Positions 1-9,422 of a stretch of DNA of 64,000 bases are shown piece after piece. Origin of the DNA: Planctomycetota bacterium (GTDB lineage: Bacteria > Planctomycetota > UBA1135 > GCA-002686595); contig JAEUHZ010000049.1 in the NCBI GenBank assembly GCA_016795205.1, positions 37,025 to 101,024 on the forward strand, given 5' to 3'. The notes beneath the pieces were generated by a model. That model was given only the letters and a program-made list of their open reading frames with translations, was not told the origin of the DNA and searched no databases. Numbering within the stretch: the first letter of the stretch is position 1; every line of letters begins with the position of its first letter. The position numbers and the translations under genes were made by a program.

Positions 1-2560
1 GCACGGAGCGCAGCGTCTCGAGCAGGTCTGCTGGGCGCAGGGTGCCCAGCGCGTGCAGCGCGTCGGAGCGCAGCCGCGGGTCGCGCGCTCCATCGCACGC
101 GAGCGCGGTCAGCTCCGGCGCCAGCTCGCGCACCTGGGTGCGCTCGGCGAGGGTCACGAAGGCCCGCGCGATCGGCGCTTCCGCCGCGAGCAGGCCCTGG
201 CGGCCGAGTTCGAGCACGAGCTCGGGCAGGAACGCGGCGGAGCGCGGCGCGTGCCGTCGAAACTCGCCGTCGAACCCGTCGCGGCCGCTGGGGTCGCGCC
301 AGCGGCCCAGGAGCTCCAGCGCCTCGCGCCGCAGGTGCGCGCGTGCGTCGGGGTCGGCGGCCAGCGAGGCGATCGCGCGGGCGCGCGGCTCGCCGCCCAA
401 GCGGTAGGCGGCGTGCAAGGCGCGACGTCCCTGTGCGTTGGGCTCGCGTCCGGAGTGGGGGAGGAGGTCGGCCAGCGCCGCGAACGCCTCCTCGATCGGC
501 ACGTCGTAAATCGCGCGCGCCGCTTCGTGCCGCACGCGCGGCTCGGCGTCGGCGAGGAAGCGCGCGATGCGCGCGTCCTCCGCGCGGCGCAGGCCGACCA
601 CGGCGGCGACGCGCACGTCGACGTTCGGATGCGCGGCCAGCGCGTGGAGCCCGTCGGGGCCCGCGACGCGCTCCAGCGCCGTCGTCGCGGCGTGGCGCAG
701 CCAGGGATCGGACTCGCCGGTGTCGGCGAGGAGCTTCGAGATCGGCTCCAGCGCGACCCGCGACGCCTGCTCGACCGGCGCGTTGCCGATCGCCGTCGCC
801 GCCATGCGCCGCACGCGCGGATCCGCGTCGGCGAGCAGCGGCGCCAGGGCCTTCGCCGGCAGGTCGCGGCAGTTCCAGTCGCCGATCGTGCGCGCGGTCT
901 GCGCGCGCACCTCGGCGATCGGGTCGGCCAGGAGCCGCGCGAAGGCGGGGTTCGCGAGCCCCGACACTCCGAGGCCCCAGATCGCGTGGATGCGGGCCAG
1001 GACCGGCGCGCCGCCATCGAGCGCGGTCTGCACCAGGACGCGCTGCGCGTCCGCGCGCTCGTCGAGCGTGCCGCGCGAGGCCGAGCGCGCACGCTCGCCG
1101 AGCTCGAGGTGCGCCTCCAGGCGCACGCGGCGGTCGGCGTGCCCTAGGAGCCGGCCGAGTTCGCTGCCGACGCGGCCGCGCATCCCGGCTTTCATCAGCG
1201 CCGCGACCTCGGCCACGAGCGGATTCGCGGCGCTCTCGGGCTCGAAGAAGCGCCAGATGCGGCCCTTCCCGGTCTTGTTCCAACCCGCGACCCAGTCCGA
1301 GACGTACAGCCCGCCATCGAAGCCGAAGTCGCAATCGGTCGCCAGCGGGCGCCACACGAAGCGCTCGACCTTCTCGACCTCGAAGGCGCTGGCCTTGGGC
1401 TTGACGCGCACCTCGTAGACGCCGCTCCACTCGGGTGCGCCGCTGAAGTTGCACAGGAAGAAGCTCCCGGCGTAACGCTGCGGCAGCCCCGTGCCGGGGT
1501 AGTAGGCGAGTCCGGAGGGCCCGTTCGCCACGTTGGCGATCGGCGGCACGACGTACGCAGCGCGGCCGGGGGCGTGCGGCTTCCACAGCTCCTCGTCGTT
1601 CCAGGCGCCGCGCAGGTTGGGCTCGCCGAGCCACTGGTAGGCCTGGCGCCAGCCCGTGTCGCCGTGCTGCAGCACGAGCACCCAGCGCGCGAGGTCACCG
1701 CCGTCCGAGTTGTTGTCGCCGGTCCACAGCTCGCCGCGGTCGTCGAAGGCGAGCTCCTGCGGGTTGCGCAGGCCGGTCGCGAAGAGCTCGAGCCCCGTGC
1801 CGTCCAGGTTGCTGCGGAACACGCCGCCCGTGAAGGGGTTCGCGAGCTCGACTCCGCCCTTGCTCGTCACCGCGTAGCCGCGGTCGCCGATCGACCAGTA
1901 CAGGCGGCCGTCGGGCCCCACGCACAGCCCGTGCATGTCGTGGCCCAAGAGCGCCACGCGCACGCCCCAGCCGGTCGAGACCTGCTCGCGGAGCTCCGCC
2001 ACGCCGTCGCGATCACGGTCCTCCAGCCGCCACAGGTCGGGGATGCACGTGAACCACACGACGCCGTCGCGCTCCAGGAGGCCCGCGCCGATCCCGACCG
2101 CGGCGTCGCTGAAGCCGTCGGCGAAGACGCGGTCCCAGTCGGCCCGCCCGTCGTCGTCCGTGTCGCGCAGGATGCGCACGCGATCGTGCTCGGTCTCGTA
2201 GGTCGCGAACTGCTCGCCCAGGTGCTTCCTGTACATCGCGACGCGGTCCGCGACGGTCCTTGCCGCGAGATCGTCGTCGAGCCAGTCCATGTGATCGCGG
2301 ATGTCCGTCACGCCGGCGTGGTGGCGGAACGTCTCCGCCACGTAGAACGCGCCGTCGGGCGCGATCCAGAAGCTGACGGGTTGCGCCAGGCGCGGCTCGG
2401 AGGCGAAGCACTCGATCTGGATCCCGGACACCTTCTCGAAGGTCTTCGCGATCGCGGACGGCTCGTCGCTGGCGGGCTCGAGCCGGGGCTGGTAACCCGC
2501 CGGCGCGCCTGCGGCGGGGTGCTGTGCGAGCGCCAGGAAGAGCGGCAGGACGGCGCTCAA
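1..2560 (-). CDS. PVC-type membrane-bound dehydrogenase-like protein, beta-propeller plus HEAT repeats (partial, 3' end beyond window)
   Basis: About 853 codons are inside the window and the gene runs off the left edge. A short hydrophobic N-terminus (LPLFLALAQ) looks like a signal peptide. Residues of roughly 30-455 resemble a glucose/sorbosone-dehydrogenase-type beta-propeller of the Pirellula/Verrucomicrobium kind, with FYVAETFRHH, DTDDDGRADW, NGPSGLAYYPGTGLP and LYVSDWVAGWNK. From about 460 onward there are HEAT-like repeats (ADPRVRRMAATAIGNAP, ADAEPRVRHEAARAIYD). Family members usually end in a CxxCH heme-binding domain, which would lie outside the window, so redox function is inferred only. 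No ATG is available. The start is the TTG at 2560-2558, which overlaps the TGA of the upstream isomerase-like gene (TTGA), implying translational coupling. It is the last gene of a three-gene leftward operon. Confidence 0.85.
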   Translation of the reverse strand, partial: MSAVLPLFLALAQHPAAGAPAGYQPRLEPASDEPSAIAKTFEKVSGIQIECFASEPRLAQPVSFWIAPDGAFYVAETFRHHAGVTDIRDHMDWLDDDLAARTVADRVAMYRKHLGEQFATYETEHDRVRILRDTDDDGRADWDRVFADGFSDAAVGIGAGLLERDGVVWFTCIPDLWRLEDRDRDGVAELREQVSTGWGVRVALLGHDMHGLCVGPDGRLYWSIGDRGYAVTSKGGVELANPFTGGVFRSNLDGTGLELFATGLRNPQELAFDDRGELWTGDNNSDGGDLARWVLVLQHGDTGWRQAYQWLGEPNLRGAWNDEELWKPHAPGRAAYVVPPIANVANGPSGLAYYPGTGLPQRYAGSFFLCNFSGAPEWSGVYEVRVKPKASAFEVEKVERFVWRPLATDCDFGFDGGLYVSDWVAGWNKTGKGRIWRFFEPESAANPLVAEVAALMKAGMRGRVGSELGRLLGHADRRVRLEAHLELGERARSASRGTLDERADAQRVLVQTALDGGAPVLARIHAIWGLGVSGLANPAFARLLADPIAEVRAQTARTIGDWNCRDLPAKALAPLLADADPRVRRMAATAIGNAPVEQASRVALEPISKLLADTGESDPWLRHAATTALERVAGPDGLHALAAHPNVDVRVAAVVGLRRAEDARIARFLADAEPRVRHEAARAIYDVPIEEAFAALADLLPHSGREPNAQGRRALHAAYRLGGEPRARAIASLAADPDARAHLRREALELLGRWRDPSGRDGFDGEFRRHAPRSAAFLPELVLELGRQGLLAAEAPIARAFVTLAERTQVRELAPELTALACDGARDPRLRSDALHALGTLRPADLLETLRSV

Positions 2561-3477
2561 GCGAGCTGCTCCCGCACGCGCTCCAGGAGCTTGCGCGTGG
2601 CCTCGATGCCCTCCCGCTCGCCGAGCCCGCCGCCCTCGTACTCGATGCCGACGTAGCCGCGGTAGCCGGCGTCGAGCACGATGCGCAGCATGCGCGCGTA
2701 ATCCGTGTGGGTCTCGTTCCCCGCGGCGTCGAAGTCGTGGCTCTTGGCGCTGACGGCCCGGGCGAACGGCATCAGCTCGGCGACGCCCCGGTAGCGGTCG
2801 TACTCCTCGCTGGCGGACACGCGGAAGTTCCCGAAGTCGGGCAACGTCCCGACCCGCGGATGCGCGGCCAGACGCATGACGCCCGCGAGCCAGGCGCCGT
2901 CCGACGACGGCCCGCCGTGGTTCTCGACGATGACCGAGAGGTCCAGCGGCGCGGCGAGATCGCCGAGCTTCGCCAGCGACTCGGCCGCGCGCCGCGCGTG
3001 CTCGTCGCGCGGACCGGTCCCACCGGCGTTCACGCGGATCGAGTGGCAGCCCAGGCGCTTGGCGGCCTCCAGCCAGCGCAGGTGGTTCTGGACGGACTTC
3101 TGGCGCTCGCCGGGGTCGGCGTGCCCCAACTCGCCCTCGGCGTCGATCATCACGAGCAGGATCCGGACTCCGGCGTCGGAGGCGCGCTGCTTCAGCCCGT
3201 CCAAGTACGGCGTGTCGCGCGCCTTGTCCTGGAAGAACGTGTTCACGTACTCGACGGCGTCCAGGCCGTGGACCTGGCGCGCGACCGACGCGAAGTCCTC
3301 GTGCCGTAGCGCGCCCGAGCGCAGCGCCCGGTGGTACGACCATTCCGCGAGCGAGATGCGGAACAGCGGCGCTCCCTTCACGTGCGCATCTTGCGCGGCG
3401 CGCGACGAGCAGGAGATCGCCAGGAACGCTCCCAGGCCGGCGGCGCCAGCCACGAACTCACGACGGGTGGACGGCAT
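2557..3477 (-). CDS. Tat-exported sugar phosphate isomerase/epimerase-like TIM-barrel protein
   Basis: This 306-residue protein begins MPSTRREFVAGAAGLGAFL, a twin-arginine signal (RRE-F) followed by a hydrophobic stretch and a Cys, so export of a folded protein is expected. The rest matches the xylose-isomerase-like TIM barrel (AP endonuclease 2 family). Likely metal/active-site residues lie at strand ends: Glu in VIVENHGG, Asp in LPDFGNF, His in SAKSHDFD and Glu in VGIEYEGGG. Such Tat-exported isomerase/epimerase-like proteins are abundant in planctomycetes and their substrates are mostly unknown. The ATG at 3477 is chosen because the Tat motif follows it immediately. The gene lies 10 bp after the DUF4412-like gene and overlaps the next gene by TTGA, consistent with one transcript. 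Confidence 0.88.
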   Translation of the reverse strand: MPSTRREFVAGAAGLGAFLAISCSSRAAQDAHVKGAPLFRISLAEWSYHRALRSGALRHEDFASVARQVHGLDAVEYVNTFFQDKARDTPYLDGLKQRASDAGVRILLVMIDAEGELGHADPGERQKSVQNHLRWLEAAKRLGCHSIRVNAGGTGPRDEHARRAAESLAKLGDLAAPLDLSVIVENHGGPSSDGAWLAGVMRLAAHPRVGTLPDFGNFRVSASEEYDRYRGVAELMPFARAVSAKSHDFDAAGNETHTDYARMLRIVLDAGYRGYVGIEYEGGGLGEREGIEATRKLLERVREQLA

Positions 3478-3487
3478 GCGCCCTGTT

Positions 3488-4270
3488 CTACCGCGGCGCG
3501 CCGCCCGCGGCACCGGCCGGGGGCCGCTTGGGCAGGCTGCGCATGATCTCGGCCAGCGGATCGAAGGCCTGCACGGTGAACCCGGCCGGGATCTCGTAGA
3601 GCCCCGCGGGCGCGTCCTTGGTCTCGACCGCGACGAGCTCGTCGCGCGAGCGCAGCACGAGCCCGCCGGTCTTCTGCTCGCGCTCGGTGAGGACGGAGAT
3701 GCCACCGAGCTTGCGCATCTCCTCCGCGACCAGCGCGCCACCGGGGCGCACGGACATGGCGTGGCTCACGAGCTCGGCGTACGCGGCCGGATCGAGCGGC
3801 AGTTCCTGCGTGGTCCAGACCGTGATCGACGCCTCCGCGGTGCCGCCCAGGCGCACGACGCTGCGCCGCGCGTTCCAGGCGCCCACGCGCTGGGACTCCG
3901 CGCTCGTCGCGGAGGTCACGGTGGTCCCGCGGACCAGGCCCTCGAGCATGCGGCTCACCTCGGGCGGGGCGAGCTTCGCGAGGTCGACCGGCAGGTCGAG
4001 GGTCGACGCGACCTTGGACGCTGGATCGAGCAGGTGGACCTGCTTCTGATCGAGCCGCACGACGACCACGCGCTCGCCGTCGTCCATCCGCAGCCGATCC
4101 TTCCCGACCCAGATCGTCGTGGTGCTCTCCTTGGCCGGGACCTCGCCCTCGGGCGTGCGATAGGCCTCGGCCCGCGTCTTGCGCGTGAGCAGCACGTCGG
4201 CCTGCGCGGAGGGGGCCAGGAGAGCGAGGCAGGCCCCGAGGGGCAGGATCCAGCGTGAGCGGGTCGGCAT
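3488..4270 (-). CDS. Secreted protein of unknown function, DUF4412-like
   Basis: This 260-residue protein has a classical signal peptide (MPTRSRWILPLGACLALLAPSAQA). The mature part starts DVLLTRKT and contains short strands such as TTTIWVGKDRLRMDDGE, then a helical region and a strand-rich end. The pattern 'metal-free reporter strand, RMD, then VVVRLDQKQVHLLDP' resembles DUF4412-type periplasmic proteins, but I am not certain of the family. It is the first gene of the leftward operon with the isomerase-like and dehydrogenase-like genes. It is divergent from the barrel gene at 4327, with only 56 bp between starts, so promoters for both directions must lie there. No enzymatic motif is visible. 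Confidence 0.8.
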   Translation of the reverse strand: MPTRSRWILPLGACLALLAPSAQADVLLTRKTRAEAYRTPEGEVPAKESTTTIWVGKDRLRMDDGERVVVVRLDQKQVHLLDPASKVASTLDLPVDLAKLAPPEVSRMLEGLVRGTTVTSATSAESQRVGAWNARRSVVRLGGTAEASITVWTTQELPLDPAAYAELVSHAMSVRPGGALVAEEMRKLGGISVLTEREQKTGGLVLRSRDELVAVETKDAPAGLYEIPAGFTVQAFDPLAEIMRSLPKRPPAGAAGGAPR

Positions 4271-4326
4271 GGGGCCAGCGTAGCGCGTGGTTGCGCTTCG
4301 GTCCGTGCGACGTACGCTCTCGGACC

Positions 4327-4923
4327 ATGCCGCTCGACAGCCTCGTGGGGCCCTTGGCCGCTTTCCTCGCGCCGGCTGGGCCTCCGCTCGTGCCGACGCC
4401 GCAGTACCACGGGGAGGGTCTCTTCCGCACGAGCGTCCACCTGGGGCTGCGGCAGGTCCAGGACGACTTCGAGCCGGCCGAGGAGCACTCCGTCTTCGGC
4501 CTGGTCCTCGACGTGCGCGAGGCCGGGCGGTCCGAGGGCTTCGAGGTCGGTCTGCTGCGCTCGTCCGGCGATGGCCGCATCCAGGTCGGTGCCGGCGAGC
4601 TGGAAGCCGAGTCGGTGATCTGGGAGCTGTTCGTCGGCGCGCGCTGGAGCTTCGACCCCTGGTCGGGCCCGCTGCGTCCGCACCTGGGCGTGGGGGGCTC
4701 GCTGCTCTACGCGGAGTTCGACGTCTCAGGCCTGGGCGGCTCCGACTCGAACTCGGGCTGGGCCGTCGGCGTCTACGGAGGCGGTGGAATCGAGTGGCGC
4801 TTCTCCGACGACTGGGCCGTGGGCCTCGATCTGCGCCTGCTCTACTCGACGCCGGCGACGCTCCAAGAAGAGGCGCCGCTCGACTACGTCCAGGCCGCGC
4901 TCACCCTGAGCTGGGCCTGGTGA
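4327..4923 (+). CDS. Outer-membrane beta-barrel-like protein
   Basis: This 198-residue protein is made of alternating amphipathic strands with Gly/aromatic turns, e.g. LFRTSVHLGLRQVQDDF, IWELFVGARWSFDP, GVGGSLLYAEFDVSG and WAVGVYGGGGIEWRF. It ends in an aromatic-rich strand (AALTLSWAW), the usual C-terminal signature of an outer-membrane barrel. The ATG at 4327 is preferred because it is followed by a weak hydrophobic leader (LVGPLAAFLAPAG). An in-frame start further upstream would overlap the divergent gene. No family-level identification is possible. The stop is 30 bp from the convergent propeller lipoprotein, with a GC hairpin between them. Confidence 0.72.
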   Translation: MPLDSLVGPLAAFLAPAGPPLVPTPQYHGEGLFRTSVHLGLRQVQDDFEPAEEHSVFGLVLDVREAGRSEGFEVGLLRSSGDGRIQVGAGELEAESVIWELFVGARWSFDPWSGPLRPHLGVGGSLLYAEFDVSGLGGSDSNSGWAVGVYGGGGIEWRFSDDWAVGLDLRLLYSTPATLQEEAPLDYVQAALTLSWAW

Positions 4924-4929
4924 GGCGCG

Positions 4930-4951
4930 GCGCGCGCGTCAACGCGCGCGC
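4930..4951. terminator. Candidate bidirectional terminator hairpin
   Basis: A 9-10-bp alternating CG stem (arms 4930-4939 and 4942-4951, tiny TCAA loop) lies between the convergent stop codons at 4921-4923 and 4954-4956. There is no U-tract, so intrinsic termination is uncertain. Confidence 0.4.
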
Positions 4952-4953
4952 GC

Positions 4954-6507
4954 TCAGGGACGTCCCGGCTGGCGGAAGCTGACCACGTTGCCGCCGCCCG
5001 ACTGCGCGCCCGAGAGCTTCCCCGGGCTGCCGCCCGAGACGCGCCACAGCTCGGCGATGCCAGCGGTCTGCTGCTCGGCGATGTAGACCACGGTCGAGCC
5101 GTCCTGCGACCAATCGAAGGCGCCCACGCTCAGGTTCGTCGCGCTGGGGCCCGACACGCGGCGGCTGCCGCCCTGGGCCCCGGTGACGTGGACTTCCTGG
5201 ACGCCTTGGACGTCGACGTCCGCGAGGTAGGCGATCGAGGCCGAGGTCGGGTTCCACACGAACCCGCCGATCGATCCGACGACGGGGAAGTCGGCCGAGA
5301 CCCGCAGGTTCTGGCTACCGTCCGGCGCGACGGTGTAGAGCTCCATGAAGAACTCGGAGTCCTGTCGCGCCATGTACGCGACGCGCGAGCCGTCCGGTGC
5401 CCAGGCGAAGGCGCCGACGCCCGTGTCGAACAGGTTTGCGGACAGCGTGTCGACCGCGCCGCCGGTGGGGGCGACCGCGTGGAGCGTGTAGCGTGTGTCG
5501 AGCTCCTGGTCGGCGCGGTACACGAGCCGATCGCTGCGCGGGCTCCAGGCCACCTGCTCGACGTTGCCGCCGTCGACGAGGTCGGCGCTCACGCGCTGGC
5601 GGTCCGCTCCGTCCGGCAGCACGGTGAAGAGCTCGATGCGTCCGGCCAGGTTCTCCTGCGCGAGGTAGGCCAGCCGCGCGCCGTTCGGTGCCCAGGCGAA
5701 CGCGGACACGCCGCCGTTCACGACCTGCGACACGAGCTCGTTCGCGGCGCCGTCCGGCGTCGAGACGTAGAGTCCGGCGACGCCCACCTCGTCTTGGGAT
5801 GCCAGGTAGGCGATGCGCGTCCCGTCCGGGGCCCAGGCGAAGGCGGCCGCGCCGGGCGCCAGCGAGCCGCCCGGCACGAAGTCGCCCGAAACGCGCACCG
5901 CGGGCGCCGAGCCATCGGCAGGCGCGACGAACAGCTCCTGGACGTCGGGATCGATCTGGTTCGCGGCGTACGCGACGCGCGAGCCGTCCGGCGAGAACTG
6001 GATCCGCGAGACGAACTGCCCCGCGACGAACGCCGGGTTCAGGCGCACGGACCCGAGACCGTCCGGGCGCACGGTCAGGATGTCGAAGGCCGAGAGCGTC
6101 TGGGACTCGGCCACGAACGCGACGCGCGAGCCGTCCGGGGCCCACACGAAGAAGCCTACGGTGCCGAAACCCGTGAGGTTCGGCGCCAGGTCGACGCGCG
6201 TGCCGCCCGCCGCGTCGACGGCGAAGAGCTGCGGGAAGCCGTCGAAGAACGCGTCGGCGAGGAAGGCAATGTGACGGTCGTCGGGTGACCAGGCGTAGCT
6301 GAGCACGTCCCCGCCGGCGACCAGTGGACCGGTGAGGTCGAGCACGGAGCCCTCGTAGCTCGCGACGAACAGCCGGAAGGTCTCGTCCTGCGGAGAGTCG
6401 GCCAGGTACGCGACGCGGCGCGCGTAGAGCGTCGCCTCCGCGATGAGCGAGTCGCCACTGCAGCCGGCGAGGAGCAAGAGGAGCGGGGCGGTTCGGACGG
6501 CGCGCAT
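4954..6507 (-). CDS. TolB/WD40-like beta-propeller lipoprotein
   Basis: This 517-residue lipoprotein has a clear lipobox (LLLLLAGC, Cys16). The mature part is a run of PD40/TolB-type blades: at least nine WxPDGxRxAYxA units such as WSPDDRHIAFLAD, WAPDGSRVAFVAE, WAPDGTRIAYLAS and WAPDGSRVAYMAR, spaced about 45-50 residues. The repeats are visible in the DNA as recurring near-identical 15-20-nt segments. The fold usually mediates protein binding or periplasmic scaffolding. There is no fused peptidase or TolB N-terminal domain. The start is the ATG directly before the signal peptide. Its 200-bp upstream region (6508-6707) separates it from the next leftward gene. Confidence 0.85.
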   Translation of the reverse strand: MRAVRTAPLLLLLAGCSGDSLIAEATLYARRVAYLADSPQDETFRLFVASYEGSVLDLTGPLVAGGDVLSYAWSPDDRHIAFLADAFFDGFPQLFAVDAAGGTRVDLAPNLTGFGTVGFFVWAPDGSRVAFVAESQTLSAFDILTVRPDGLGSVRLNPAFVAGQFVSRIQFSPDGSRVAYAANQIDPDVQELFVAPADGSAPAVRVSGDFVPGGSLAPGAAAFAWAPDGTRIAYLASQDEVGVAGLYVSTPDGAANELVSQVVNGGVSAFAWAPNGARLAYLAQENLAGRIELFTVLPDGADRQRVSADLVDGGNVEQVAWSPRSDRLVYRADQELDTRYTLHAVAPTGGAVDTLSANLFDTGVGAFAWAPDGSRVAYMARQDSEFFMELYTVAPDGSQNLRVSADFPVVGSIGGFVWNPTSASIAYLADVDVQGVQEVHVTGAQGGSRRVSGPSATNLSVGAFDWSQDGSTVVYIAEQQTAGIAELWRVSGGSPGKLSGAQSGGGNVVSFRQPGRP

Positions 6508-6707
6508 CGAGGACCTGGATCGGCGGGACCGAGGCGCAACCTAATGGAGGCCCGCGCCGCGCACCAGGGACTGGCCGCCGGGCGCCCAGCGCGCGGGCGC
6601 GAGGCCAGCTCTCGTCGGCGGCCCCGTGGCGGGACCGCGTGTTCGCCCGCGCCGCGCAGCGCCACCACCCGAGTCCGGGACTCCGACCTCGCCGCTCGCG
6701 CCGGCGC

Positions 6708-7961
6708 TCAGGGCCCCAGCGCGCCGGGCACGCGTGCCAGCGCGATGAGCGCGTAGGCCGTGCCGTAGGCGTCGTGGTAGCCGTACAGCGGGTAGTCCCA
6801 GAAGGCCCCGTCGGGCTCGCGGCAGAAGAGCACCGCGCGCTCGAGCAGCGGCCCGTAGCGCGCTTGGTCGGCCGCGGGGAGCCGCGCCAGCGCGTAGCCG
6901 GCGTAGGCGTGCCCGTACAGGTAGAAGTAGCCCGAGATCGCGTAGAAGGAGCGGTGGGGGATCGGCTCACGGATGCCCGCGCGCTGGAGCGCGGCGTGGC
7001 GCACGAGCAGGTCCTCCAGCGCCGCGCGGTACTCGTCCGGCGTGACCTGGCCGCCGCACAGCTCGAGCGCGTAGAGGCAGGCCGGCGTGCGGCAGGCCGA
7101 GCCCTTGCGTTCGTTGACGTCGAGCCGCGGCCGATACTTCAGGTACTCGCCGTAGAGGAAGGCTCCATCGGGGAGCCGCGAGCGCTCCAGGTGCTCGACC
7201 GCCTTCGCGCGCAGCGCCGCGGGGACCTCGACGCCGGCCGCGGCCGCGCCCTGGACCCCGATCAGGATCGTGGCCGTCGTGAAGCTCATCGACGTGTCGG
7301 AGGGGTGCAGCGTCGGGACTCCGTTCAAGGACAGGTAGCCCCAGCCGCCGTCCGTCGTCTGGTAGAGCGCGAGCTTCTCGACGAGCTGCGCCGACTTGGC
7401 GCGCAGCGCTGCGGCGCGCGGGCCGTCCGGGGCCCGCGAGAGCTCGGCGGAGAGCGCGCGCAGCGCGTAGCCGAAGGCCCACACGTTGTAGTGCTCCATG
7501 CCGCTCTGCCGGCGCACGTCGGCCTTGGCGAGCAGGAAGTCGAGCGCCTTCTCGCGCGCTCGCTGGGCCTCCGCCGAGGGATCGCGCACGTCCTGGAGCG
7601 CCAGCAGGCACAGGCCCGTCGTGGCGACCAGGAAGGCGTCCTGCGAGCCTGGCACGGACGCCAGCACCTCGTACGGACGCTTCGTCTCGTGGGAACCGAA
7701 CGACCCGTCGGCGTTCTGGTGGCGGACGAGCCAGCGCACGCCCTCGCGGATCGCCGTGCGCGCGTCGACCTGCGAGGCCGGAGGGACGTGCCCGGTCACG
7801 GCGACCCGCGGCGGCTCTTCGGCCGACGTGACCGCCGCGAGCACGAGCGTCAGCGCCCACGGCGCGAGGATCCTGCGGGCGCAGCACGAGGCCCGCGCGC
7901 CCGTCGCGCGCGGCCGGTCGCGCCCGGCGGCGTCGAACACTGGAGGGCAGGCGGGGCTCAT
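6708..7961 (-). CDS. Exported alpha/alpha-toroid protein with prenyltransferase/squalene-cyclase-type repeats
   Basis: This 417-residue protein has a late hydrophobic segment (ILAPWALTLVLAAVTSAEE, about residues 30-50) acting as a signal or anchor. The body carries toroid repeats: WLVRHQNADGSFGSHE, LYQTTDGGWGYLSL, RSRLPDGAFLYGEYL and REPDGAFWDYPLYGYHDAYG. These resemble the QW-type repeats of squalene/terpene cyclases and protein prenyltransferase beta subunits. No DXDD cyclase motif or prenyltransferase zinc site is evident, so cyclase activity should not be assumed. Planctomycetes carry many such exported toroid proteins of unknown role. The gene overlaps the preceding HlyD-like gene by ATGA (7961-7958), so the two are translationally coupled. 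Confidence 0.78.
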   Translation of the reverse strand: MSPACPPVFDAAGRDRPRATGARASCCARRILAPWALTLVLAAVTSAEEPPRVAVTGHVPPASQVDARTAIREGVRWLVRHQNADGSFGSHETKRPYEVLASVPGSQDAFLVATTGLCLLALQDVRDPSAEAQRAREKALDFLLAKADVRRQSGMEHYNVWAFGYALRALSAELSRAPDGPRAAALRAKSAQLVEKLALYQTTDGGWGYLSLNGVPTLHPSDTSMSFTTATILIGVQGAAAAGVEVPAALRAKAVEHLERSRLPDGAFLYGEYLKYRPRLDVNERKGSACRTPACLYALELCGGQVTPDEYRAALEDLLVRHAALQRAGIREPIPHRSFYAISGYFYLYGHAYAGYALARLPAADQARYGPLLERAVLFCREPDGAFWDYPLYGYHDAYGTAYALIALARVPGALGP

Positions 7962-9286
7962 GGGGAGAGCTCCACGTCGGCGCGCGTGCCGGCCGGGAGC
8001 AGGGCTGGAGCGGACAGCTCGACGAAGGCGTCGAACAGCCCGTCCGGCCGCGGCCAGGGCTCGACGCGCAGCGTCCCCGCGAGCGGCGCGCCGCCCTGCG
8101 GGCGCACCAGCGCCCGTGCGCCGTCCTTCCAGCGCGCGAGGTCGGCGCCGCCGAGCTCCAGGCGCGCGCTGCCGACCGCCGGGTCCGCGACGGCCGCCAC
8201 CTCGGCCTGCGCGGCCAGCGTCGCTCCGCGCTCGATGCGCACGGGCGCGCGGCCCGGCCGCCAATCGCGCGGCGCGCCGTGGAGGAACACGCCGTCGCGC
8301 CCGGACGTGGCCGAGAGCGCCGCGCGGTCCCGGCGCAGCCGCGCGAGGCGGGCCTCCTTGTCCGCCAGCTCGTCGGCCGAGCGGGCCAGGGCATCGGCGC
8401 GCGCCGCGCGGTCGATCTCCAGCGCGCGCGCCTGCCGCTCGACCGCCTCGCCCTGGGCCCGCACGCTCTCCTCGCGCTGCTCCCGCTCGAGCTGTTGGTC
8501 GATGTCGAGGCGCTTCTTGGCGCGCTCCCGCGCGAGCGCCGTGGCGTCCACCGCGATGCCCAGCGCGCGCCGCTGGCGCTTGAGGACCAGCTCCTCCGTG
8601 CCGCTGACGAGCTCGTCGCGCTTGTACATCTCCTCGAGCTGCGTGAGCTCGTCCTCCTGGTCCTCGACGTAGGAGCGCTCGCGCCGCCGCGCCAGCTCGT
8701 CGTCGCGGCGGTCGAAGGCCAGATCGTGCTCCTTCCAGGCCGCGAGCGCGCGCTGCGAGCGCGTCAGGGCCGCGCGCGCCTGGGCCAGGGACGAGCTGGC
8801 GGCCTCCTCCTCGAGCTTCTGGCGCGCGACGAGGCCGGCGTGGCGCACCTCGGCGCTCTTCGAATCGCGCTCCGCATCGCGGATGCGCTCCTCGAGCCCG
8901 CGCAAGTCGAAGCGCAAGAGCACGTCACCGGTCGCGACCTTGGCGCCGTGGGGCAGCGCCTCGAGCACGAGCAGGGGCCCGCTCCACTCCTCGGGCCAGT
9001 ACGACCACGCGGCGGGGTTCGCGGGGGCCAGGACGGCGGGCTTGGTCGCTGCGGCCTGCGCGACATCGGTGCCGGCCGCGGCCCGCGCTCCATCCGACCG
9101 CGGGGCCGGGCCCGCCTCGGGAGCGGCGCTGCGCGAGGCGCATGCGCCGACGAGCACGAGGACCAGGGGCAGCCCGGCGGCCGGCCAGGGCGCCCGCGCG
9201 AGCGGGCGGGCTGCCGGCGCAGGTCTCGGACCGGCGGTCGAGCGGGAGGAAGCGGAGCGCGAATGCGTGCTGAAGGGGGGATGCAT
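7958..9286 (-). CDS. HlyD-like membrane-fusion/coiled-coil lipoprotein
   Basis: This 442-residue protein has an unusually long, basic N-terminus before the hydrophobic segment LPLVLVLVGAC, which ends in a possible lipobox Cys (about residue 49). The sequence PHGAKVATGDVLLRFD matches the first half of a biotinyl-lipoyl hairpin. It is followed by a charged coiled coil of roughly 190 residues (RDAERDSKSAEVRHAG to ADKEARLARLRRDRAAL) and then beta-rich segments with the second lipoyl half (GVFLHGAPRDWRPG, VRIERGATLAAQAEV). This is the architecture of periplasmic adaptor proteins of type I secretion or RND pumps, but no ABC or RND gene is adjacent. The next gene starts in its stop codon, suggesting a functional link with the toroid protein. 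The start was taken at the last ATG giving an export signal. Confidence 0.75.
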   Translation of the reverse strand: MHPPFSTHSRSASSRSTAGPRPAPAARPLARAPWPAAGLPLVLVLVGACASRSAAPEAGPAPRSDGARAAAGTDVAQAAATKPAVLAPANPAAWSYWPEEWSGPLLVLEALPHGAKVATGDVLLRFDLRGLEERIRDAERDSKSAEVRHAGLVARQKLEEEAASSSLAQARAALTRSQRALAAWKEHDLAFDRRDDELARRRERSYVEDQEDELTQLEEMYKRDELVSGTEELVLKRQRRALGIAVDATALARERAKKRLDIDQQLEREQREESVRAQGEAVERQARALEIDRAARADALARSADELADKEARLARLRRDRAALSATSGRDGVFLHGAPRDWRPGRAPVRIERGATLAAQAEVAAVADPAVGSARLELGGADLARWKDGARALVRPQGGAPLAGTLRVEPWPRPDGLFDAFVELSAPALLPAGTRADVELSP

Positions 9287-9422
9287 GGGGGCCTCGGGGT
9301 CAGAGGCTAGCGACCGCGACCGCCGCGCGCGCCGGCCGTACCCAGCTCGAACGGCCTGACACGCGCCCGAGGATCCGCATCGGGGATGGCCCGCACGTCG
9401 TAGGCTCTCCCGGAGAGCACCC